Source: an uncultured bacterium (GTDB lineage Bacteria > Bacillota_I > Bacilli_A > RF39 > UBA660). Taken from it: a stretch of 39,492 nucleotides of DNA. This document shows positions 9,196-16,823 of this stretch, in pieces (position 1 is the first letter of the stretch; every line of letters begins with the position of its first letter). The position numbers and the translations under genes are program-made. Location of the stretch: contig CASFPB010000042.1 of NCBI GenBank assembly GCA_949296605.1, positions 24,001-63,492 of the forward strand, in the 5' to 3' direction. The notes below the pieces were generated by a model. The model saw nothing but the letters and a program-made list of their open reading frames with translations. It searched no databases and had not been told where the DNA came from.

Positions 9196-9619
9196 GTGAA
9201 AGAAAGTATTGGAAAGTTATTAACATTTATGAAAAAAAACTAAAATTAGTTTTGAAAAAGAAATATTAAATTCTGCATCTAAATTAGGAATTAGTAAACC
9301 AGAAGCAGATATATTATTATTTTTATCAAATGATATAAAATATAATAGAGGATGTGATATAGTAGAATTTAGAGGCTTTTCAAAAGCTTATGTATCAAAA
9401 GCAGTAGGAAGTCTTTTGAATAAAGGTTATATTTCATTTGAAAAAGATGTAAAAGATAGAAGATATCAACATATAATTTTAAATGAATCATCTAAACCCA
9501 TCATAGATGAATTAAAAAAAGTGGAGAAAAAAGTTTTTAAAAATTTATGGGAAGGTATAACAGATGAAGAAAAGAAGACATTTTATTCAGTTATTGAAAA
9601 AATGACAAAAAATGTATAA
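9196..9619 (+). pseudogene. MarR-family regulator, frameshifted at an A8 tract
   Basis: GTG 9196 follows AAGGTGAT by 5 nt and reads KESIGKLLTFMKKN before TAA at 9241. The remainder of a MarR protein continues in the next frame up to 9619: KISFEKEILNSASKLGISKPEAD, the helix-turn-helix FSKAYVSKAVGSLLNKG, and the wing with KDVKDRRYQHI. The break falls at eight A (9232-9239). Removing one A gives a single frame of about 140 aa, the usual MarR length. It could be a recent pseudogene, a phase-variable or slippage-decoded gene, or an assembly error; the intact remainder favours something recent or programmed. It precedes the exporter genes it probably represses. Confidence 0.85.
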
Positions 9620-9633
9620 GAAAGGATTATAAT

Positions 9634-11397
9634 ATGTTAAAATTACTTAAAAAATTACGAAAAAAAGATCTATTAATGATAGCTATATGCTTTATTTTAA
9701 TAATATTTCAAGTTTGGTTGGACCTTAGACTTCCAGATTATATGTCCCAAATTACACAATTAGTTCAAACAACTGGGAATAAAATTGGAGATATTTTATC
9801 AACAGGATCTAAAATGTTATTGTGCGCGCTAGGAAGTCTTATATCCGCAGTTATTGTAGGTTTTATTGCTTCATACATAGCAGCATCATTTTCAAAAAAC
9901 ATAAGAAAGGACATTTTTGAAAAAGTTGAAAATTTTAGCGAAGGAGAAGTAAAAAAGTTTTCAACTAGCAGCTTAATAACAAGAACTACTAATGATGTTA
10001 CCCAAGTAGAAATGCTTGTTGCAATGGGTTTACAATTAATGATTAAATCCCCAATAACAGCAATATGGGCAGTATCTAAAATTCTTAATAAAAGTTGGCA
10101 ATGGAGTGCAGTAGTAGGTGGGGGCGTTTTAATATTATTATTAACACTAACATTTTTAATGATTGTTGTTTTGCCAAAATTTAAAATAGTTCAAAAGTTA
10201 ATAGATAAAATAAACGGTATAACTAGAGAAAATTTAACTGGAATAAGGGTAGTAAGAGCTTTCAATGCTGAAGATTATCAAGAAGAAAAATTTGCTGAAG
10301 TAAACAACAATTTAACAAAAATACAATTGTTCAATCAAAGAACTTTTGGAATTATGCAACCCGTAATGTATTTAATAATGTATTTTTCTACATTAGCTAT
10401 ATATTTCATTGGAGCATATATGATAGATTCATCATTAATGAGCCAAAAAGTAACAATATTTGGGGACATGGTTGTATTTTCATCTTATGGAATGCAAGTA
10501 ATAATGTCATTTTTAATGCTAGCAATGATATTTATAATGTATCCAAGAGCTGCAATTTCAGCGGATCGTATTAATGAAGTATTAGATGAAGAATTTGCAA
10601 TTAAAGATGGTAATATTGATACAAATGATTCAAAACTAAAAGGAAATGTAGAATTTAAAAATGTTTCCTTTAAATACCCAGATGCTGATGAATATATACT
10701 AAAAGATATTAATTTTGAAGCAAAAAAAGGTGAAACAATAGCATTTATTGGATCAACAGGAAGTGGTAAATCTACACTTATTAATTTAATACCTAGATTT
10801 TATGATGTAACGGATGGCGAAATAATTATTGATGGGGTAAACATAAAAGATTACAAACTAGAATATTTACACAATAAAATAGGTTACATTCCACAAAAGG
10901 CTGTAATATTTAGTGGAACAATTTCTGAAAATGTATCATATGGTGATAATGGTAAAAAAGAAATTTCAAAAAAAGAAATTAAAAAAGCAATAGAGATTGC
11001 ACAAGGAAAAGAATTTGTTGAAAAGATGCCAAAACAATATGATTCTTATTTAGCCCAAAGAGGAACAAATATATCTGGTGGTCAAAAGCAAAGAATATCT
11101 ATTGCAAGAGCAATAGCCAGAAATCCAGAAATATATATATTTGATGATAGTTTTTCAGCTCTTGATTATAAAACTGATTACAAATTACGTAAAGAGTTAA
11201 AACAATATACTAAGGAAGCAACAACATTTATAGTAGCACAAAGAATTGGGACAATAATGAATGCTGATAAAATAATAGTATTAGACAAAGGAACTTGTGT
11301 TGGAATGGGGACTCATAAAGAACTACTAAAAAATTGCGACGTATACAAAGAAATAGCATTATCACAACTTAGTGAGGAGGAACTTAAAAATGCCTAG
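9634..11397 (+). CDS. heterodimeric ABC exporter, degenerate-site subunit
   Basis: 587 aa half-transporter of the multidrug/lipid type: six membrane helices (about 15-300), then an ATPase. Walker A GSTGSGKST (373-381), signature ISGGQ (480-484), Walker B IFDDS with Asp505 where the catalytic Glu should be, and Gln536 in place of the switch His (FIVAQRI). These substitutions mark the non-catalytic half of heterodimers such as TM287/288 and BmrCD. AAAGGAT Shine-Dalgarno upstream. It follows the MarR gene by 14 nt and overlaps the partner gene by 8 nt, so the three are co-transcribed. Substrate unknown; drug or peptide efflux is likely. Confidence 0.92.
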   Translation: MLKLLKKLRKKDLLMIAICFILIIFQVWLDLRLPDYMSQITQLVQTTGNKIGDILSTGSKMLLCALGSLISAVIVGFIASYIAASFSKNIRKDIFEKVENFSEGEVKKFSTSSLITRTTNDVTQVEMLVAMGLQLMIKSPITAIWAVSKILNKSWQWSAVVGGGVLILLLTLTFLMIVVLPKFKIVQKLIDKINGITRENLTGIRVVRAFNAEDYQEEKFAEVNNNLTKIQLFNQRTFGIMQPVMYLIMYFSTLAIYFIGAYMIDSSLMSQKVTIFGDMVVFSSYGMQVIMSFLMLAMIFIMYPRAAISADRINEVLDEEFAIKDGNIDTNDSKLKGNVEFKNVSFKYPDADEYILKDINFEAKKGETIAFIGSTGSGKSTLINLIPRFYDVTDGEIIIDGVNIKDYKLEYLHNKIGYIPQKAVIFSGTISENVSYGDNGKKEISKKEIKKAIEIAQGKEFVEKMPKQYDSYLAQRGTNISGGQKQRISIARAIARNPEIYIFDDSFSALDYKTDYKLRKELKQYTKEATTFIVAQRIGTIMNADKIIVLDKGTCVGMGTHKELLKNCDVYKEIALSQLSEEELKNA

Positions 11398-13360
11398 ACC
11401 TATGGGAGGAAATAAAGGACCAAGTTTTGAACAAGCCAAAGATTTTCGCGGTGCCATGAAAAAACTTATCCATTACTTAAATAAATTTCACAAATTAATT
11501 ATAATTGCATTAATTTTAGCTGCAGTTAGCTCAATATTATCAATAATAGCGCCGGATAAACTAAGTGATATGGCCGATACTATTTCAAATGGACTAATAC
11601 CTAATATTAATGAACAAACGGTTGAAAATATAATGGTATCAAATGAAATATCTCAAAATGATAAAAATGAATTTATAGAAATTATGAGCAACATTAGTGA
11701 AAATAGCACATCTACAGAAATATTTAAAGCTATCGATATGATACCAGAAAGTATTCAAGAAATAGTAAGACCTCAAATAAATTTTACCAAGATAAAAAAA
11801 ATAGCATTATTTTTAGGTATAGTTTACATTACAAGCGCAATATTTAGCTTTTTTCAACATTTTATAATGGCAACAGTATCAAATAATTTTGCTAAAAATT
11901 TAAGAGAAAAGATAGTAGAAAAAATAAATAAATTACCATTAAAATATTTTGATAAAAATTCAACTGGTGATATACTATCAAGAGTAACAAACGACGTTGA
12001 TACAGTATCACAAACAATGAGTCAAAGTATAGGATCATTAGTAGGAGCAATAACGCTATTAATAGGTAGTGTATTAATGATGTTTATAACCAATTGGGTT
12101 ATGGCACTTGCTGCTATAATTTCAAGTTTAATAGGATTTTCTTTAATGGCTATAATACTAAAAAAATCACAAAAATATTTTATAGCTAGACAAGAAGAAT
12201 TAGGAAATATGAATGGTCATATTGAAGAAATATATTCTGGCCATAATGTTGTTAAAGTGTATAACGGTAAAAAAGAGTCAGATGAAAAATTTGATAAATT
12301 AAATAATAAAGTTTTTGATGCAATAAGAAAAAGTCAATTCTTATCAGGACTTATGCAACCAATAATGATGTTTATAGGTAACTTTAGTTATGTGGTAGTA
12401 TGTATAGTTGGAGCACTATTAGTGTTAAACAATGTTATATCTTTTGGTGTAATAGTAGCATTTATAGTATATGTAAGATTATTTACAAATCCATTGTCCC
12501 AAATAGCACAAGCTATGACTTCATTACAATCTGCTGCAGCAGCATCAGAAAGAATATTTGAATTTATTGAAGAAAAAGAAATGAATGAAGAAACAAATTT
12601 AACTAAAAAATTAGTAAAATCAAAAGTCAAAGGTAATATAGAATTTGAACATGTTAAATTTGGATATGACGAAGATAGAATAATAATAAAGGATTTTAAC
12701 GCAAAGGTAAAACCGGGACAAAAGATAGCCATAGTTGGCCCAACAGGAGCAGGAAAAACAACGATGGTAAATTTACTAATGAAATTTTATGAAATAAATT
12801 CTGGCGATATTAAAATAGATGGAATATCAATAAATGATTTAAAAAGAGAAAATGTTCATGAACTATTTACTATGGTGCTTCAAGATACATGGTTATTTTC
12901 TGGAACTATTAAAGAAAATATAGTATATAATCAAAAAAATATAAGTGATGAAAAAGTAAAAGAAGTTTGCAAAGTAGTAGGAGTAGATCATTTTATTAAA
13001 TCACTGCCTAATTCATATAACACATTAATTGAAGATAACGAATCAATATCTTCTGGACAAAAACAATTAATTACAATAGCAAGAGGTATGTTAGATAATG
13101 CACCATTTTTAATATTAGATGAAGCAACAAGTAATGTTGATACAAGGACAGAGGAATTAGTTCAAAAAGCAATGGATAAACTCATGGAAGGTAGAACATC
13201 ATTTATAATTGCCCACAGATTATCAACAATAAAAAATGCAGATTTAATATTAGTAATGAATGAGGGTAATATTATAGAACAAGGAAATCATGATGAATTA
13301 ATGAAACAAAATGGATTTTATGCAAACTTGTATAATTCACAATTTGAAAAAATTAATTGA
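11390..13360 (+). CDS. heterodimeric ABC exporter, catalytic-site subunit
   Basis: 656 aa partner. Walker A GPTGAGKTT (450-458), Walker B LILDEATS with the catalytic Glu578, switch His609 (IIAHRLSTI). The signature is degenerate, ISSGQ (553-557), matching the loss of the catalytic Glu and His in the partner, so one ATP site is consensus and one is not. An extra polar segment of about 70 residues (60-135) lies between the first two membrane helices and should be extracytoplasmic. ATG 11390 has GAGGAGG 7 nt upstream; the GTG at 11372 lies before it and is rejected. The start overlaps the preceding stop, implying coupled translation. Confidence 0.92.
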   Translation: MPRPMGGNKGPSFEQAKDFRGAMKKLIHYLNKFHKLIIIALILAAVSSILSIIAPDKLSDMADTISNGLIPNINEQTVENIMVSNEISQNDKNEFIEIMSNISENSTSTEIFKAIDMIPESIQEIVRPQINFTKIKKIALFLGIVYITSAIFSFFQHFIMATVSNNFAKNLREKIVEKINKLPLKYFDKNSTGDILSRVTNDVDTVSQTMSQSIGSLVGAITLLIGSVLMMFITNWVMALAAIISSLIGFSLMAIILKKSQKYFIARQEELGNMNGHIEEIYSGHNVVKVYNGKKESDEKFDKLNNKVFDAIRKSQFLSGLMQPIMMFIGNFSYVVVCIVGALLVLNNVISFGVIVAFIVYVRLFTNPLSQIAQAMTSLQSAAAASERIFEFIEEKEMNEETNLTKKLVKSKVKGNIEFEHVKFGYDEDRIIIKDFNAKVKPGQKIAIVGPTGAGKTTMVNLLMKFYEINSGDIKIDGISINDLKRENVHELFTMVLQDTWLFSGTIKENIVYNQKNISDEKVKEVCKVVGVDHFIKSLPNSYNTLIEDNESISSGQKQLITIARGMLDNAPFLILDEATSNVDTRTEELVQKAMDKLMEGRTSFIIAHRLSTIKNADLILVMNEGNIIEQGNHDELMKQNGFYANLYNSQFEKIN

Positions 13361-13389
13361 AGACATGGACAAACATGGCTTCTTTTTTT
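13359..13389 (+). terminator. terminator of the ABC exporter operon
   Basis: GAAG-a-CATG and CATG-g-CTTC form a hairpin beginning at the stop codon, followed by T7. Confidence 0.75.
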
Positions 13390-13424
13390 ATTACAAAGAA
13401 TAACTTATATTGGGGGTGGAAAAA

Positions 13425-13706
13425 ATGAATATGGAAATAATAATGACTTTAACTACAATGATTGTTTCATTAGTTTTAGGAGCAATAGCAACAAAAGTGC
13501 CATGGATATCAAACCACTTAATTCCAATTCAAAACCTTGTTATTGGAATAATATTATCCATAATATATTATATTATGACCAAGAATTTTTCTATTGCTAT
13601 AGCAAGTGCTGGAATAGTAGTTGGAGGCGCATATGATCTAATAAAAAATACAAAATTATTAATAGATAAAAAAAACTCAAATGAAAAGGAGGAAAATATA
13701 CAATGA
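13425..13706 (+). CDS. holin-like small membrane protein
   Basis: 93 aa with three hydrophobic segments (about 3-22, 35-52 and 55-75) and a charged, Lys/Glu-rich C-terminal tail of about 20 residues. This is the size and layout of phage and toxin-secretion holins. ATG 13425 follows GGGGGTGG by 5 nt; an upstream in-frame TTG at 13410 would precede that site. The stop overlaps the next start (ATGA, 13703-13706), and the next gene is a lysin-type enzyme, the classic holin-endolysin order. No phage structural genes accompany it. The family call rests on topology and context more than on sequence motifs. Confidence 0.6.
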   Translation: MNMEIIMTLTTMIVSLVLGAIATKVPWISNHLIPIQNLVIGIILSIIYYIMTKNFSIAIASAGIVVGGAYDLIKNTKLLIDKKNSNEKEENIQ

Positions 13707-14650
13707 ATTATTTAATTTATCCTTTAAAGGTTATGAATATAACTCAAACCTATAAAAATGATTTTACTCATTCAAGACATACAATAGGTAATCCTAAAGA
13801 TTATCCAATAGATGATAATTATGGCGCTGCTGGAGCAAATGATTATTTTTATTGTCCATGTGATAAAATGGTTGTAAAAAAAATTTATGGAGTAGGAACA
13901 ACAGCAACTAATGTTTTATGGCTAGAATCTTTAACACCAGTAATTACTCCAACATTTACTGATTTCGTAACAATTATGGTAGCTCATATGGAAGACAGTG
14001 AATTAAAAAAAATAAAAATTGGAGATGTTTTTAGTAGAAAAGAAGCAATAGTTTTGGAAGGAAAAGATGGAAATGCTACTGGAGAACATTTTCATATTGT
14101 AGTTGGTAAAGGCAAAATGAACAATACAGGTTGGATTAAAAACAGTAATGGAATATGGGTAATTGATACTACTAAAGGTGCAATAAAACCAGAAGATGCA
14201 TTTTTTATTGATAATAATTTTACAATAGTAAAAGGAAGCAATGGTTTAAATTTTATTAATTTATATTCAGAAGAAATAAAAGATGAATATTATTACACAA
14301 CAGCTGATTCATTAAATGTAAGAATAGGGCCTGGGACAAATTTTAATACTGTTAATACTTTACCTAAAAATACAAAATTAAAAATAAGTCAATTTGTAGG
14401 AAACTGGGCAAAAATAAATAATAAAGAATACATTTTTGCTAATTATCTAACAAAAGAAAAACCAAACACATGGTTTGAAACTAAAAAAACAATTGCAAAC
14501 TCTTTAAATGTAAGAAATAAACCTGCAGGAACAATATTAAAAACCAATGCTCCGTTGCCAAAAGGAACAACTGTAGCAGTAATAATCGAAAAAAACAACT
14601 GGGTTAAAATTGGAGAAAATCGCTGGGTATATAAAGATTATTTAATATAA
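13703..14650 (+). CDS. M23-like endolysin with two SH3 domains
   Basis: 315 aa. Residues about 1-180 resemble an M23/LytM metallopeptidase: His/Asp candidates in FTHSRHTIGNPKDYPIDD, AHM (His95) and GEHFHIVVG with the HxH pair His129/His131. Two bacterial SH3 domains follow, each beginning SLNVR (about 202-245 and 267-315), for wall binding. No signal peptide is present, so export would need the overlapping holin-like gene, as in phage lysis. It could be a prophage remnant, a domesticated release system or a competition enzyme. AAAGGAGG precedes the ATG by about 9 nt. Confidence 0.8.
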   Translation: MNYLIYPLKVMNITQTYKNDFTHSRHTIGNPKDYPIDDNYGAAGANDYFYCPCDKMVVKKIYGVGTTATNVLWLESLTPVITPTFTDFVTIMVAHMEDSELKKIKIGDVFSRKEAIVLEGKDGNATGEHFHIVVGKGKMNNTGWIKNSNGIWVIDTTKGAIKPEDAFFIDNNFTIVKGSNGLNFINLYSEEIKDEYYYTTADSLNVRIGPGTNFNTVNTLPKNTKLKISQFVGNWAKINNKEYIFANYLTKEKPNTWFETKKTIANSLNVRNKPAGTILKTNAPLPKGTTVAVIIEKNNWVKIGENRWVYKDYLI

Positions 14651-14664
14651 ATTAAAAACATTTA

Positions 14665-14693
14665 TTGATATAACAAACAAGATAATGTAAAAT
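14665..14693 (+). promoter_or_regulatory. promoter of PH-like gene
   Basis: TTGATA (14665-14670), 17 bp, TAAAAT (14688-14693). The predicted start near 14700 coincides with the AGGTGA Shine-Dalgarno at 14700-14705. Confidence 0.75.
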
Positions 14694-14710
14694 ATTAATA
14701 GGTGAAAATA

Positions 14711-15148
14711 ATGGGTGAAGTATACAATAAAGCTTTAAATTTTAAAAGAAAACATCCTGGTGGAGTTATATGGAGATTAAAAAAACACTGTGAGGTAGTT
14801 GAAAAACACTTAAATCCTGGGGAAGAAGTTATATTTGCCTTTGGAGGCCAAAAAAATGACACTTTCTATGATTTGTTTACTACATGTGTAATAGTATTAA
14901 CTAATAAAAGAATACTTATAGGGCAAAAAAGAGTGATATGGGGATATTTTTTGAGTTCTATTACACCAGATTTATATAACGATTTATTAGTATATCAAGG
15001 GTTAATATGGGGAATGATAAAAATAGATACAATTAAAGAAGAAGTAACAATAACCAATTTACCTAAAACAGGGCTTGATGAAATTGAAACAAATATTACT
15101 GAATTAATGATGAGTGAAAAACAAAAATATGCTCATCCAACAAAATAA
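14711..15148 (+). CDS. bacterial PH-like domain protein
   Basis: 145 aa, soluble. The segment LNPGEEVIFAFGGQ...CVIVLTNKRILIGQ is typical of bacterial PH-like (bPH) domains, in which a LTNKRI/LI strand pair is the best-conserved part. No catalytic motif is apparent and no specific role can be given. ATG 14711 is used because the GTG at 14702 falls inside the Shine-Dalgarno. The next gene starts 3 nt after its stop and has no ribosome binding site of its own, so the two are translationally coupled. Confidence 0.6.
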   Translation: MGEVYNKALNFKRKHPGGVIWRLKKHCEVVEKHLNPGEEVIFAFGGQKNDTFYDLFTTCVIVLTNKRILIGQKRVIWGYFLSSITPDLYNDLLVYQGLIWGMIKIDTIKEEVTITNLPKTGLDEIETNITELMMSEKQKYAHPTK

Positions 15149-15151
15149 AAA

Positions 15152-16225
15152 ATGAAAAAACATTATATATTTATAATTGCATTATTACTGTTATTTTTAT
15201 TATTCCTTTATTTTTATTTAAAACCAAATAATTATACAATTGATTACCAAATAGATAAAGTAAAAATTAGTGAAAACTATAATAAGAAAGAAAAAGCATA
15301 TTATTTTACTTTAAATTATAATGGAAAGAATTATAAAGTTATATCTACTAGTAAATACGTTCATAAAAGAAAATTAATTGAAAACATTGATATAAAGGAA
15401 CAAAATCAATTAACATGTTTTGATATTAAAAGTGAATATTTAGATTTTTATCCAATATGCATTAATGAAAATAATAATGAATACTATTCTGCATTTTACA
15501 ATGATGAAGCAAATTTTGAAAAAAAGGAAAACTATGAAAATATAGAGATAAATAAATTAGATGAAAAAACATATTTACTATGGAATTATCGCGATTTTAT
15601 AATTTTAAATAATAACAATAAAAATAAAGTAACTTTATTTGATCAAGATATATATAATATTAAAATGTTTTATCAATATGAAAATTACATTCTAGTTCCA
15701 GACTATGATCAAGAATTTACTTTTGATAAAATGTATTTATTAAATATAAAAAATTTTAAAATAAAAACAATTAATTTAAGATTCGAAGTATATTTTGACA
15801 GTTATTTTTTAGGCAATGAAAAAGATAAAATATATTTATATGATACAAAGGAAAAACAAGAATATTATATAGATATATCAAAAGAAGAAATATATAAAAC
15901 AAAAAATCAAATATTAAATAATGGAAAATGGGAAACAGTATCGGGTCAAAAATTAATAAATGACAAATTGGAATTTAAAAAAGCAAAAATATATGAGTAT
16001 ACTTTAAAGGATAATCGTTTATATTTTAAAATATATAACGATGATAAGCTATTACAAATAATTAATAAAAAAGTTGATACCATAGTAAGTCAAGATGAAT
16101 TTGATGTATATTATATATCAAATGATATTTTATATAAATTTAATATTTATGAGGGAGAAACTGCTTTATTAAAATATACAGAATGGAATTTTAATAATAA
16201 AAATATGGTATTTATTTTTGAATAA
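15152..16225 (+). CDS. membrane-anchored hypothetical protein
   Basis: 357 aa, not recognised. One N-terminal transmembrane anchor (residues 5-24) with an inside-positive start MKKH, then a long Asn/Lys/Tyr/Ile-rich exterior region with repeated strand-like blocks (TYLLWNYRDFIIL, NYILVPDYD, KIYLYDTKEKQEYY, DVYYISNDILYKF) that hint at a beta-propeller or other all-beta fold. No lipobox. It lacks a Shine-Dalgarno and probably depends on reinitiation from the PH-like gene 3 nt upstream. Strongly AT-biased composition suggests fast evolution or relaxed constraint. Confidence 0.7.
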   Translation: MKKHYIFIIALLLLFLLFLYFYLKPNNYTIDYQIDKVKISENYNKKEKAYYFTLNYNGKNYKVISTSKYVHKRKLIENIDIKEQNQLTCFDIKSEYLDFYPICINENNNEYYSAFYNDEANFEKKENYENIEINKLDEKTYLLWNYRDFIILNNNNKNKVTLFDQDIYNIKMFYQYENYILVPDYDQEFTFDKMYLLNIKNFKIKTINLRFEVYFDSYFLGNEKDKIYLYDTKEKQEYYIDISKEEIYKTKNQILNNGKWETVSGQKLINDKLEFKKAKIYEYTLKDNRLYFKIYNDDKLLQIINKKVDTIVSQDEFDVYYISNDILYKFNIYEGETALLKYTEWNFNNKNMVFIFE

Positions 16226-16279
16226 TTGATCATAATTTTTAATATATAAGCTTTTAAATTTTTAATTAACCAAAATTAT

Positions 16280-16304
16280 CTCCTAACATACTTTATATTA
16301 GGAG
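16280..16304 (+). promoter_or_regulatory. hairpin masking the LysM gene ribosome binding site
   Basis: CTCCTAA (16280-16286) is exactly complementary to TTAGGAG (16298-16304), which contains the Shine-Dalgarno of the gene starting at 16312. The 11-nt loop makes a 7-bp stem that would sequester the site; it could equally be a DNA operator. Confidence 0.55.
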
Positions 16305-16311
16305 TGATAAT

Positions 16312-16761
16312 ATGTTTGACAAATATCAAATAAAACCTAATGATAGTTTAAAAAGTATAGCAGATAAATTTAATACTAGCCCAGAAATAATAATGGATAT
16401 AAACAATTTATATTTTATAGATGAATTAAGAGCAGGTATGGAAATAGTAGTTCCAAAAGAAAAAGAAAAATATTTTAATATATATACAATAGAAAAAGGA
16501 GATTCGCTTTATAAAATTGCTCAAAAATATAATATAAATCCTACATTATTAGCTAGCTTAAATGGATTAAATATGGATGATTTTATTTATCCTAATCAAC
16601 AGATATTAATACCCAAAAGTGGATATAGCTATTATATAACAGCAGAAGGAGACACCTTAGATACAGTAGCTGATTTATTTAAAATTTCAAAAAAAGATTT
16701 ATTAGCACAAAACGAAACAATATATTTATTAAAAGATCAAGTTTTGGTAGCTAAAAGATAA
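16312..16761 (+). CDS. triple LysM protein without signal peptide
   Basis: 149 aa. Three LysM-type repeats: YQIKPNDSLKSIADKFNTSPEIIMDIN (5-31), YTIEKGDSLYKIAQKYNINPTLLASLNGL (59-87) and YYITAEGDTLDTVADLFKISKKDLLAQN (107-134). LysM binds GlcNAc-containing glycans such as peptidoglycan. There is no catalytic domain and no signal sequence, so it is either cytoplasmic or released by lysis or a holin-type route; the cassette at 13425-14650 is nearby. Translation may be gated by the hairpin at 16280-16304. Confidence 0.85.
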   Translation: MFDKYQIKPNDSLKSIADKFNTSPEIIMDINNLYFIDELRAGMEIVVPKEKEKYFNIYTIEKGDSLYKIAQKYNINPTLLASLNGLNMDDFIYPNQQILIPKSGYSYYITAEGDTLDTVADLFKISKKDLLAQNETIYLLKDQVLVAKR

Positions 16762-16790
16762 AAATATGGTCTAGGCATCATATTTTTTTT
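16761..16790 (+). terminator. terminator of the LysM gene
   Basis: AAAATATG (16761-16768) pairs with CATATTTT (16779-16786) around a 10-nt loop, followed by further T. The -35 of the next gene's promoter lies inside it. Confidence 0.65.
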
Positions 16791-16800
16791 ATGATAAAAT
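16772..16800 (+). promoter_or_regulatory. promoter of the 16824 membrane protein gene
   Basis: TAGGCA (16772-16777), 17 bp, extended -10 TGA-TAAAAT (16792-16800). The predicted start near 16807 excludes the ATG at 16791. Confidence 0.6.
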
Positions 16801-16823
16801 TATTATTAGAAAAGGGCGATAGT

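Noticed and set aside
12388-12732. 114-codon minus-strand frame over the ABC exporter, and a similar 140-codon one over pheT (22891-23313)
   Set aside because: Both lie wholly within well-supported genes, with no Shine-Dalgarno or promoter.
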